Part shown: positions 27,837 through 34,683 of the stretch, piece by piece | Numbering within the stretch: position 1 is the first letter of the stretch | Layout of the letters: each line of letters starts with the position of its first letter | Source: Mesorhizobium comanense | Lineage (GTDB): Bacteria > Pseudomonadota > Alphaproteobacteria > Rhizobiales > Rhizobiaceae | Direction: 5' to 3' | NCBI RefSeq assembly: GCF_005503535.1 | Contig: NZ_SCNN01000012.1 | Span: 124,001 to 188,000, forward strand | Length of the DNA: 64,000 bases | Position numbers and translations under genes: made by a program | The notes under the pieces: generated by a model | Databases searched by the model: none | What the model was told of the DNA's origin: nothing | Seen by the model: the letters and a program-made list of their open reading frames with translations, nothing else

Positions 27837-27978
27837 AGCGCAGACCCGGGGATCCATGCGGCGATCTTGGCGAAGAGTGCAGCAGATCAGAATTCTGCAC
27901 CGTGGCGGCGCTCGGGAGTCCCGGAATGGATCCTGGGGTCTGCGCCGCGTCGCTTCGCTCCTTGCTACGCCCCAGGAT
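27837..27978. repeat. Intergenic palindromic repeat (REP-like) mosaic
   Basis: GCGCAGACCCGGGGATCCAT (27837-27856) is the near-perfect reverse complement of ATGGATCCTGGGGTCTGCGC (27926-27945), and the second arm also pairs locally: ATCCTGGGG (27930-27938) with CCCCAGGAT (27970-27978) around a GC-rich loop. This looks like the GGATCC-containing palindromic repeats scattered through Mesorhizobium/rhizobial intergenic DNA. The rest of the 360-base gap 27651-28010 holds no gene that I can support; the palindrome may end transcription of the DUF992 gene on the minus strand. Confidence 0.65.
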
Positions 27979-28010
27979 GACGAAGCGGCAAGCGGTTCCC
28001 CTCGACGCGG

Positions 28011-28493
28011 TCAGTTGTCGATGCTTCGCAACTGGAACTGGCTGACGCCGATGGCAAGGTTGACGCCGGTCTGGGTCTGCACGCTGAGCGGCTGCAAGGT
28101 GAAGGCTTCCGAGGAGCCGCCGACCAGCAGATTGGCGCCGGCGCCGACGGCCGCCGTCACTTCGGCGCTGGCGCCGATATAGTCGCCCGCCAGCGCGCCC
28201 GGCGCGTAGATGTTCTTCAGCGGCGTCAGCACCAGCCATCGCATCACCGCCTGCCTGGTGGTGCCGATGTCGAGACCGTATTTGTTGACGGCGCCGAAAT
28301 AGGCTTCCGGCGCGAAGGTCTTGTCGGCCGGGGTGAAGGTGCAGCTCAGGTCCTTGCTGGAGCCGAAGATGAAGCCTGTGCCGCCCGATATCGCGCATTC
28401 AAGGGTGCCAAGCTCGACACCTCGGTCCTGCGCCCGCGCGGCGCCGGCGAGCATGGTTGCCAGCATGGCGGCGGCAATGACTGGCTTCGGCAT
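28011..28493 (-). CDS. DUF992 domain-containing secreted protein (copy 1)
   Basis: 160 aa with a signal peptide ending GAARAQD. Mature chain follows the DUF992 plan: VELGTLECAISGGTGFIFGSSKDLSCTF, then YFGAVNKYGLDIG, the GALAGDYIGASAEV stretch, GANLLVGGSS and a terminal QPLSVQTQTGVNLAIGVSQFQL. Two Cys in the N-terminal third probably form a disulfide. The ATG at 28493 follows TTGGGGGACAGC. Tandem paralogue of the gene upstream (28584-29060), about 40% alike by eye. Function unknown; periplasmic or surface location is likely. A terminator-like hairpin lies only about 20 bases before the start codon. Confidence 0.88.
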   Translation of the reverse strand: MPKPVIAAAMLATMLAGAARAQDRGVELGTLECAISGGTGFIFGSSKDLSCTFTPADKTFAPEAYFGAVNKYGLDIGTTRQAVMRWLVLTPLKNIYAPGALAGDYIGASAEVTAAVGAGANLLVGGSSEAFTLQPLSVQTQTGVNLAIGVSQFQLRSIDN

Positions 28494-28500
28494 GCTGTCC

Positions 28501-28544
28501 CCCAAAACAAACGGCGCGGAACCATCCTATCCGGTTCCGCGCCG
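28501..28544 (-). terminator. Hairpin terminator/attenuator between the tandem DUF992 genes
   Basis: GGCGCGGAACC (28513-28523) pairs with GGTTCCGCGCC (28533-28543), extended to 12 bp by C28512-G28544, loop of nine. On the minus strand it is followed by GTTTGTTTTGGG, a U-rich tail typical of a Rho-independent terminator for the upstream DUF992 gene. Because the next start codon is at 28493, any read-through transcript would carry this structure just ahead of the downstream gene's ribosome site. Confidence 0.8.
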
Positions 28545-28583
28545 CGGGGTAGAGGGGTCTTGCAGCCGGAGGCCGCAGGCCGA

Positions 28584-29060
28584 TTATTTCAGCGAGTGGA
28601 TCAGCTCGAGCGAGGTGACGGCCACGGCGAGATTGACGCCAGTCTGGGCCTGGACGCTGAGCGGCTCGAGCATGAAGGCGCTGTCGAAGCCGCCGACCAG
28701 CAGGTTGGCGCCGCCGCCAGTCACGACACTCGCTTCGGCGTTGACGCCATAATAGCTGCCGGCGAGGTCGCCGGCGTCACGGTCGCGGGTCGCGGCGAAA
28801 ACCGCCCAGACGAGTTGGCCCTGATGCGTCTGTCCGAGATCGACGCCGAGCTTGGAGATGACGCCGGTGTAAATCTCCGACGGTCCATGATGATAGGGCC
28901 GGAAAACGCAGGACACACCCTTGTTGGAGCCGACGACGAAGGATGTGCCCCCGTCGATGGTGCAGTCGAGCGTGCCGAGCTGCAGCTTGCCGGCGCTGGC
29001 CGGGGCGGCGGCGAACGCCGTCGCGGCGAGAATGGCGGCACAGGCGAGTTTCTTGATCAT
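28584..29060 (-). CDS. DUF992 domain-containing secreted protein (copy 2)
   Basis: 158 aa, signal peptide cleaved near APASAGK. DUF992 blocks: LQLGTLDCTIDGGTSFVVGSNKGVSCVF, YTGVISKLGVDLGQTHQGQLVWAV, LAGSYYGVNAEASV, GGGANLLVGG and LEPLSVQAQTGVNLAVAVTSLEL. The start ATG at 29060 follows AAGGACCGTCCC; the frame is open further upstream but the signal peptide decides the start. An EcfG-type promoter sits 31-56 bases upstream, so this copy is a candidate general-stress protein. It is followed by a hairpin terminator and the second DUF992 gene. Confidence 0.9.
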   Translation of the reverse strand: MIKKLACAAILAATAFAAAPASAGKLQLGTLDCTIDGGTSFVVGSNKGVSCVFRPYHHGPSEIYTGVISKLGVDLGQTHQGQLVWAVFAATRDRDAGDLAGSYYGVNAEASVVTGGGANLLVGGFDSAFMLEPLSVQAQTGVNLAVAVTSLELIHSLK

Positions 29061-29090
29061 GGGACGGTCCTTTCCTAATTGCCGCAAAAC

Positions 29091-29116
29091 AACGGCTTGA
29101 ATGGCCAGACCGTTCC
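29091..29116 (-). promoter_or_regulatory. Candidate sigma-EcfG promoter for DUF992 copy 2
   Basis: Read on the minus strand: GGAAC (29116-29112), 17-base spacer, CGTT (29094-29091). The spacing of 17 is within the accepted 16-17 range. The predicted transcript would begin about 20-25 bases ahead of the ATG at 29060 and include its ribosome-binding site, an ideal placement. Confidence 0.6.
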
Positions 29117-29265
29117 GTCGAAAACTTGGCGCGAACAAGGCAGATGTTAACCTGGTGTAACCGGGGTTAACGCGTGGTTGCCGGATCGGCGGCGATCTTG
29201 CGCGCCGCGTGTCCTTTTGGTCACGCAAACAAGCCGTTATTGCCCGGCCGCCTCTGAAGCCGATG

Positions 29266-30120
29266 TCAGCTGGCGCTGGCGCCGACGCGGGACAGACCGT
29301 CCTTGGCCGGCTGGTAGCTGGGGTCGAGGCGCACGGCCTCGCGATAGGATTTCTGCGCCTTGGCCTTGTCGCCGCGCCGCTCGTAGATCAACGCCTGGTT
29401 GGCCCAGGCCTCGGCGTTCTTGCCGTCCAGCTTGATGGCCATGTTGAAGTCGGAGAAGGCGTTGTCCTCGTCGCCGGTCGCCAGGTAGGAGAGGCCACGG
29501 CCATTGTAAGGCTCGGCGGCGTCGGGCGCCAGCGAGATGGCGGTCGAGAAGTCCTCGATGGCGAATTTGTGCTGGCCCTGGCTCTGATAGATCAGGCCGC
29601 GATTGTGGTAGGCGCGCGCATCGGTCGTGTCGAGCTGGATCGCCTTCTGGAAGTCGTTGAAGGCATCCTGGGTGCGGCCCGCCTTGCGGTAGAGGTTGCC
29701 GCGGCCGATATAGGCGGCGTCATAGTTCGCATTGATCTGGATCGAACGGTTGTAGTCGGCCAGCGCTGCTTCCTGGTTGCCGAGGAAGCGCTGGATGAGA
29801 GCCCGGTTCGAATAGGCCTGGTAGAAATTCGGATTGAGCTGGATGGCCTGGTTGAAGTCCTTGAGCGCCGCCTGGTACTGGCCGCCCCGGCCATAGGCCG
29901 ATCCGCGCACATTGTAGCCTTCCGGATCCTGCGGGTTGCGCTGGATCACCGCCGACAGCGAGGAGATGTTCTCGCTCGACCCCTGCGCCTTGTCGATGTT
30001 GTTGAACTCGCCGGTTGGGCCCGATGTCTGGCAGCCGGCAAGCGCCAGTCCGGAAAGCAGGGCTGCTGTCAGGGCAAAGCCACGAAATGTGGTTTTGCTC
30101 TCCACGCTGATTGCGTTCAT
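29266..30120 (-). CDS. TPR-repeat lipoprotein (NlpI-like)
   Basis: 284 aa. A lipoprotein signal peptide ends with the lipobox LALAGC (Cys30). The rest is at least six tetratricopeptide repeats, each near 34 residues with the pattern NPxxxxAYxNRGxxYxxxGxxxxAxxDFxxAI, e.g. LNPNFYQAYSNRALIQRFLG and its successors. Such proteins act as outer-membrane or periplasmic adaptors for envelope enzymes (NlpI in enterobacteria), so an envelope scaffold role is inferred. Monocistronic; upstream of it on the minus strand is the rpsU terminator. Confidence 0.88.
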   Translation of the reverse strand: MNAISVESKTTFRGFALTAALLSGLALAGCQTSGPTGEFNNIDKAQGSSENISSLSAVIQRNPQDPEGYNVRGSAYGRGGQYQAALKDFNQAIQLNPNFYQAYSNRALIQRFLGNQEAALADYNRSIQINANYDAAYIGRGNLYRKAGRTQDAFNDFQKAIQLDTTDARAYHNRGLIYQSQGQHKFAIEDFSTAISLAPDAAEPYNGRGLSYLATGDEDNAFSDFNMAIKLDGKNAEAWANQALIYERRGDKAKAQKSYREAVRLDPSYQPAKDGLSRVGASAS

Positions 30121-30237
30121 GTCTGCCCTGTCCTCACTTGCGCCGCGTCAGGTCCGGGTCCCCCCTCCGGGCCGGGTCAAAGTTCTGTCGTAAAGTGCCG
30201 GAGCCCGCTCTGTTCCTCAAAGGGCGCCTGTCGCTCT

Positions 30238-30274
30238 AAACAAAAAGGTGGCGGCGATTCCGCATCGCGCCACC
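30238..30274 (-). terminator. Rho-independent terminator of rpsU
   Basis: GGTGGCGGCGAT (30247-30258) pairs with ATCGCGCCACC (30264-30274), one bulged base, loop TCCGC. On the minus strand it is followed by TTTTTGTTTAGAG. It lies 37 bases after the rpsU stop codon. Confidence 0.9.
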
Positions 30275-30310
30275 CTCAGTATCCTTCGAAAAGGACGAAA
30301 TATTGGCGTA

Positions 30311-30577
30311 TCAGCGCGGCGAACGCGGTGCGCCGGCAGCGCCGCCAGCAGCCACCGGGCGCGGCGTCATCGGCAGTAGGCCTTCGCGCTGTGCGCGCTT
30401 GCGGGCCAGCTTGCGGGCGCGGCGAACGGCCTCGGCCTTTTCACGGGCGCGCTTCTCGGAAGGCTTCTCGTAGTGACCGCGCATCTTCATTTCGCGGAAA
30501 ATGCCTTCGCGCTGCATCTTCTTCTTGAGCGCGCGAAGCGCCTGATCAACGTTATTGTCGCGGACGAGTACCTGCAC
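30311..30577 (-). CDS. rpsU: 30S ribosomal protein S21
   Basis: Small-subunit protein involved in initiation on mRNA. Sequence QVLVRDNNVDQALRALKKKMQ, GIFREMKMRGHYEKPSEKRA and the Arg-rich helix REKAEAVRRARKLARKRAQR are classic alphaproteobacterial S21. The start is a GTG at 30577 (MQVLVRDN...), with AGGA six bases upstream; a TTG two codons earlier overlaps that site and is unlikely. 88 aa, longer than the enterobacterial protein because of a Pro/Ala/Gly C-terminal tail typical of the group. Ends in its own terminator. Confidence 0.96.
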   Translation of the reverse strand: MQVLVRDNNVDQALRALKKKMQREGIFREMKMRGHYEKPSEKRAREKAEAVRRARKLARKRAQREGLLPMTPRPVAAGGAAGAPRSPR

Positions 30578-30753
30578 GGGCAATCCTGTCTTTCGGGTTT
30601 GATATCAACAGGCAAGCGGCCATAGCCACTAGCCTCCGCGGCGGTCGACACCACGAATTGTGGCGGCTGATAGCAGAATCGGGCCGCGCTGTCCACAGTC
30701 GAAATGAAGGACGGCTGCCAAATTGCCACGGTCGCCCCGAGATAGGGCGCCAA

Positions 30754-31140
30754 CTAGGCCGTGGCCAGGTGCAGCCGCTCGAAATCCTCGAAGAACTCGC
30801 CGTAGTCGCAGGTGATCTCCTCGCCGGCGGCGATGTCGCGGGTCGCGGTCGCGCCGCCATACTGCGAAAAATCGGTGTTCGGCGTCGCCGAGTGGTTCAT
30901 GAAACGGCCATTGTCGACCTCGTAGACCATGAAGCCGGGCTTGTCCGGGCTCGGATAGGCATAACGGTCGAGCAGTTCCTTCAGGGGCTGAGGTGCGGCC
31001 TCGTATTTGTCCATCGGGATCAGCCGGTCGAAATCCGGGTCGAGGCGCCAGATCGAGGCGCCTTTCCGGATCGGCTCGGCGGCGAACATGCCGACGCCCT
31101 CGATTGCGCTTTGCGCCACATAGGTTCGGATCAGCATCAT
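30754..31140 (-). CDS. SET domain-containing protein
   Basis: 128 aa, nearly the minimal SET fold. N-terminal IRTYVAQSAIEGVGMFAAEPIRKG, a central catalytic-type NGRFMNHSATPNT motif (knot-forming N-H-S) and GEEITCDYGEF (the Tyr-containing second motif) are all present, so SAM-dependent lysine methyltransferase activity is plausible. Bacterial substrates of such stand-alone SET proteins are largely unknown. Two adjacent ATGs lie at 31140 and 31137; longer upstream extension is not family-like. No partner gene is apparent; it is upstream of rpsU in the same direction with 176 bases between them. Confidence 0.85.
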   Translation of the reverse strand: MMLIRTYVAQSAIEGVGMFAAEPIRKGASIWRLDPDFDRLIPMDKYEAAPQPLKELLDRYAYPSPDKPGFMVYEVDNGRFMNHSATPNTDFSQYGGATATRDIAAGEEITCDYGEFFEDFERLHLATA

Positions 31141-31249
31141 GGTTTCAGGACCCGTTTCGACAGAAACGGAATCGCCAAATCGCGCGGAAAAAGCAAGACC
31201 GGTTGCCTGCGTCAAAGCGGCGAGCCGGCCTGTTCACCCGTAAAATCCT

Positions 31250-32008
31250 TCACGTCCGGTTGATCGAGACGCCCCCATCGGCAAACAGCGCTGTTCCGGT
31301 GGTGAAGCTCGAGGCGTCGGAGGCGAGATAAAGTGCCGAGCGGGCAATCTCTTCCGGCCGCGCCATCCGCTTCAGCGCATGGATGCCTTCGACGAAGGCG
31401 CGGGCTTCTGGCGTGGTCGTGGTCGCGCCGGGGGTATCGGTGCCGCCCGGCAGCAGTGCGTTGACACGCAGCCCCCTGGGTCCGTATTCGGCGGCCAGAA
31501 CCTGCGTCAGGCCGATGAGGCCCGCCTTGGCGGCGGCGTAGGCGGCCATGCCCGGCATGCCGGCGGTGTAGCCGACAAAGCTCGACGTGAAGACCAGGGA
31601 GCCGCCGCCGCGCTCCAGCATGGCCGGTATCTGGTATTTGGCGCCGAGAAAGGCGCTGGTCAGGTTGATATCCATCGTCTCGCGCCATGTCGCCGGCATC
31701 ATCTCGGGAAGCGGCGCCATCACGCCGACGGCGCCGGCATTGTTGAAGGCGACATCGAGACCGCCGAACCTTTCCACCGCCAGATCGACAAGAGCCTTTG
31801 CATAGGCCTCGTCCCTGACGTCGCCGGCAAGGGCGACGGCCGTGCCCTGCGCGTCGGATATCCCGGCGACGAGCGTATCGAGTTCGGTCTGACGGCGGGC
31901 GGAGACAACGAGCTTTGCGCCTTCCTCCGCGAAGAGTATTGCCGTGGCGCGGCCGATACCGGAACTGGCGCCGGTGACGATGGCGATCTTGTTGGCGAGT
32001 GCGAGCAT
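31250..32008 (-). CDS. Short-chain dehydrogenase/reductase (SDR)
   Basis: 252-aa classical SDR. NAD(P) motif TGASSGIGRA (about residues 13-22), NNAGA, the catalytic Ser in FTSSFVGY and the YAAAKAG motif (Tyr/Lys) are intact; C-terminal DASSFTTGTALFADGGVSI is the usual end. The start MLALANKIAIVTG at 32008 gives the family length; a longer frame exists upstream. Substrate cannot be told from sequence; close relatives are annotated glucose 1-dehydrogenase or 3-oxoacyl reductase-like enzymes. Monocistronic or followed by the SET gene after 109 bases. Confidence 0.88.
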   Translation of the reverse strand: MLALANKIAIVTGASSGIGRATAILFAEEGAKLVVSARRQTELDTLVAGISDAQGTAVALAGDVRDEAYAKALVDLAVERFGGLDVAFNNAGAVGVMAPLPEMMPATWRETMDINLTSAFLGAKYQIPAMLERGGGSLVFTSSFVGYTAGMPGMAAYAAAKAGLIGLTQVLAAEYGPRGLRVNALLPGGTDTPGATTTTPEARAFVEGIHALKRMARPEEIARSALYLASDASSFTTGTALFADGGVSINRT

Positions 32009-32115
32009 TTTTTGCGTCCCTGTTTGGCGCCGGCCTTGCCGGCAATCGGGATGCTTGGTCGCAGACGGGGCAGGGAGGAGCCACCCGAAAGCTGAGAAGG
32101 TTGCGTCGACGTGCA

Positions 32116-32484
32116 CTATTGCTTCAGCAGCCAAGCGAGCCGGTCGAGCGAAAATGCGTAGCTGATGGCGATGAGCAGGGCGACGATGATGCCTGTGGTG
32201 GTGTAGCCGGCAGTATAGAGCCCGGCAGCGCCGCCGAACAGGATGACGAGTTCGAGCGCCAGTCGTACCGTGCCGGGCACAGGCACCGGGGCGCGGCCTG
32301 ACCGGCTTGGGTCGTTAAGCACCGCGAAGGTGCCCCAAAGCACGGCCGCAACGAGCGGCAAGGCCAAAGCGAGAACCCAGCGCCACCATCCGTGGGAGAA
32401 GTGCCAGGCGGCAATGCCGAGACCGAACAAGGCGGCGAGTTCCAGCAGGAAGCGCAACGTCAGATTCCACCAGGCATTGCCCAC
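32116..32484 (-). CDS. YrdB-like (DUF2568) small membrane protein
   Basis: 122 aa with four TM segments: LTLRFLLELAALFGLGIAAW, a WRWVLALALPLVAAVLWGTFA helix, RLALELVILFGGAAGLYTAG and a final GIIVALLIAISYAFSLDRL helix. The central WGTFAVLNDPSRSGRAPVPVPG loop is the signature of the YrdB/DUF2568 family of unknown function. The GTG at 32484 is chosen because AGGAGA stands seven bases upstream. Divergently arranged with soxB, so their promoters share 32485-32699, where GCCAGCTTG occurs twice. Confidence 0.8.
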   Translation of the reverse strand: MGNAWWNLTLRFLLELAALFGLGIAAWHFSHGWWRWVLALALPLVAAVLWGTFAVLNDPSRSGRAPVPVPGTVRLALELVILFGGAAGLYTAGYTTTGIIVALLIAISYAFSLDRLAWLLKQ

Positions 32485-32699
32485 AGTCTTTCTCCTGAAT
32501 CGCGCGACCGTCAGTGTGACTGAACGCCAGCTTGGGGGCCAGCTTGCATGGGTCTTTTTCATCGTGGCGCAAAACGGCAAGCGCCGTCGCAAACAGCGCA
32601 AGGGTGGAAGCGCTGTTTCGCTAGTGATACACCTCGCGTGCCGGGGCCGAGTGGACGCCCCGCGCCATTTGCGAGACCTTTTGGCGAGAGGCTGGGACG

Positions 32700-33953
32700 T
32701 TGAAAAAATATTCGGTATTCGCCATCGCCCGCGAGGCCATGCGCGGCCACAAGGGCTGGGAGGAGCAATGGTCCTCGCCGGAGCCCAAGAAGGAATACGA
32801 CGTCATCATCGTCGGCGCCGGCGGCCATGGCCTGGCCACCGCCTACTATCTCGCCACCGTGCATGGCATCACCAATGTAGCGGTTCTCGAAAAGGGCTGG
32901 CTCGGCGGCGGCAATACGGGGCGCAACACCACCATCATCCGCTCCAACTATCTCTATGACGAGAGCGCCGGCATTTACGACCATGCGCTGAAGCTGTGGG
33001 ACGGGCTCTCCCAGGAGCTCAACTACAACGTCATGTATTCGGCGCGCGGCGTCATGATGCTCGCCCACAATGTGCACGACATCCAGGTGCTGAAGCGCCA
33101 TGTCCATGCCAACCGGCTGAACGGCATCGACAATGAATGGCTGTCGCCAGAGCAGGCCAAGGAATTCTGCCCGCCGCTCAACATCTCCAAAGATGCGCGC
33201 TATCCGGTCGTCGGCGCCGCGCTGCAGCGGCGCGGTGGCACGGCGCGCCACGACGCGGTCGCCTGGGGCTATGCGCGCGGCGCCTCGGCGCGCGGCGTGC
33301 ACATCATCCAGAATTGCGAGGTTACCGGGGTCAAGCGCGCGGCCAATGGCGCGGTGATGGGTGTCGACACGACGCGCGGTTTCATCGGCGCCAGGAAGGT
33401 TGGCGTCGTTGCCGCCGGCCATTCCTCGGTCATCATGAACATGGCCGGCGTGCGCATGCCGCTGGAAAGCTATCCGCTGCAGGCGCTGGTGTCGGAGCCG
33501 ATCAAGCCGGTGGTGCCTTGCGTGGTGATGTCCAACACCGTGCATGCCTATATCTCGCAGTCCGACAAGGGCGAACTGGTGATCGGCGCCGGCACCGACC
33601 AGTATGTCTCCTATTCGCAGACCGGTGGTCTCCACATCCTGCAGCACACGCTCGATGCCATCTGCGAGATGTTCCCGATCTTCACGCGCATGAAGATGCT
33701 GCGTTCCTGGGGCGGCATCGTCGATGTCACGCCCGATCGCTCGCCGATCCTTGCCAAGACGCCGGTGCCGGGCCTTTACGTCAATTGCGGCTGGGGCACC
33801 GGCGGCTTCAAGGCGACGCCCGGCTCGGGCCACGTCTTTGCCCACACCATCGCCAAGGACGACCCGCATCCGATCAACGCGCCCTTCACCATCGAGCGCT
33901 TCCGCACCGGCCGTCTGATCGACGAGGCCGCGGCGGCCGCCGTGGCGCACTGA
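32700..33953 (+). CDS. soxB: Sarcosine oxidase subunit beta
   Basis: 417 aa. Flavoprotein subunit of heterotetrameric sarcosine oxidase, which converts sarcosine plus tetrahydrofolate and O2 to glycine, methylene-THF and H2O2. FAD-binding GAGGHGLATAYYLA (about residue 40), NTGRNTTIIRSNYL and ARHDAVAWGYARGA (containing the His that carries covalent FMN in homologues) are clear, as is the C-terminal NCGWGTGGFKATPGSG. The start is TTG at 32700, supported by alignment with the usual KYSVFAIAREA N-terminus and a GAGAGG site upstream. It opens the operon soxB-unknown-soxD-soxA-soxG. Confidence 0.95.
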   Translation: MKKYSVFAIAREAMRGHKGWEEQWSSPEPKKEYDVIIVGAGGHGLATAYYLATVHGITNVAVLEKGWLGGGNTGRNTTIIRSNYLYDESAGIYDHALKLWDGLSQELNYNVMYSARGVMMLAHNVHDIQVLKRHVHANRLNGIDNEWLSPEQAKEFCPPLNISKDARYPVVGAALQRRGGTARHDAVAWGYARGASARGVHIIQNCEVTGVKRAANGAVMGVDTTRGFIGARKVGVVAAGHSSVIMNMAGVRMPLESYPLQALVSEPIKPVVPCVVMSNTVHAYISQSDKGELVIGAGTDQYVSYSQTGGLHILQHTLDAICEMFPIFTRMKMLRSWGGIVDVTPDRSPILAKTPVPGLYVNCGWGTGGFKATPGSGHVFAHTIAKDDPHPINAPFTIERFRTGRLIDEAAAAAVAH

Positions 33954-34375
33954 TGATGACCGAGCTGGCTGTCGCGATGCCGCTGATGCTGGCGGGGGAA
34001 CAGGGCATGTTCCATGTGCCTTCGGCGCAGGAGGTGCGGCTGCAGCCGATCAGCCGCGCCGGCAACGAGACAGGCTGGCCGTTTTCAGTCGACGAGGGAA
34101 TGCTGGCCTGCGTCTGGAGCGTGGGCCAGAAGGTGGTGATGTTCTTCGAAGACAGGCCGCACGGGCTTGACGAGGACGAGGATTTCAAACCGCGCGGCGT
34201 CATCCTGACCACGGATCCGCTGCAACTGACACTCGGCAATATGGCCAACCGTGACCTGTTTCGCGAGTCCGCCGATGTCGCGGACCGGCTGCGGCTCGTC
34301 GCGCCGTTCGTGACGATGGGCCAGAAGCTTTGCGACCAACCTCCCGGCGCGCGCGTCGGCCACGGCGAATTGTAG
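33953..34375 (+). CDS. Unknown protein encoded between soxB and soxD
   Basis: 140 aa starting MMTELAVAMPLMLAGEQGMF. Its ATG overlaps the soxB TGA by one base (TGATG) and soxD follows after 11 bases, so it is translated as part of the sarcosine oxidase operon. The protein has no TM segment or signal; visible features are a VKP-free acidic stretch HGLDEDEDFKPRGVILTTDP and a C-terminal helix-rich region. It is not one of the four known subunits. A role in SoxB/SoxD assembly, cofactor insertion or regulation is possible, but nothing in the sequence proves it. Coordinates are fixed by the coupled start and the TAG at 34373. Confidence 0.7.
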   Translation: MMTELAVAMPLMLAGEQGMFHVPSAQEVRLQPISRAGNETGWPFSVDEGMLACVWSVGQKVVMFFEDRPHGLDEDEDFKPRGVILTTDPLQLTLGNMANRDLFRESADVADRLRLVAPFVTMGQKLCDQPPGARVGHGEL

Positions 34376-34386
34376 GAACAAACAGA

Positions 34387-34683
34387 ATGCTTCTCATCCG
34401 CTGCCCCTATTGCGAGGAAGAGCGCCCGGAACTCGAGTTTCGCAACGCCGGCGAGGCGCATATCGCGCGCTCGGCCAACATTGCTGGCGAGAGCGACGAC
34501 GATTTCGAAAAGTTCTTCTTCATCCGCTCCAATCCCAAGGGCATCATCTATGAGCGCTGGCGGCATATCCACGGCTGCGCGCGCTTCTTCAACGCGGTGC
34601 GCGACACGGTCACCGACAAGTTCGTCATGACCTACAAGGCGGGCGAGCCGAAACCTTCCAAGCTCCCGGGAGCTGCAAAATGA
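34387..34683 (+). CDS. soxD: Sarcosine oxidase subunit delta
   Basis: 98 aa. Small zinc-binding subunit of heterotetrameric sarcosine oxidase: zinc ligands in LIRCPYCEEERPELEF plus downstream His/Cys (RHIHGCARFFN). The YERWRHIHGCARFFNAVRDT block is the family signature. Its TGA overlaps the soxA ATG (ATGA), and the upstream gene ends 11 bases before its start. Confidence 0.94.
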   Translation: MLLIRCPYCEEERPELEFRNAGEAHIARSANIAGESDDDFEKFFFIRSNPKGIIYERWRHIHGCARFFNAVRDTVTDKFVMTYKAGEPKPSKLPGAAK

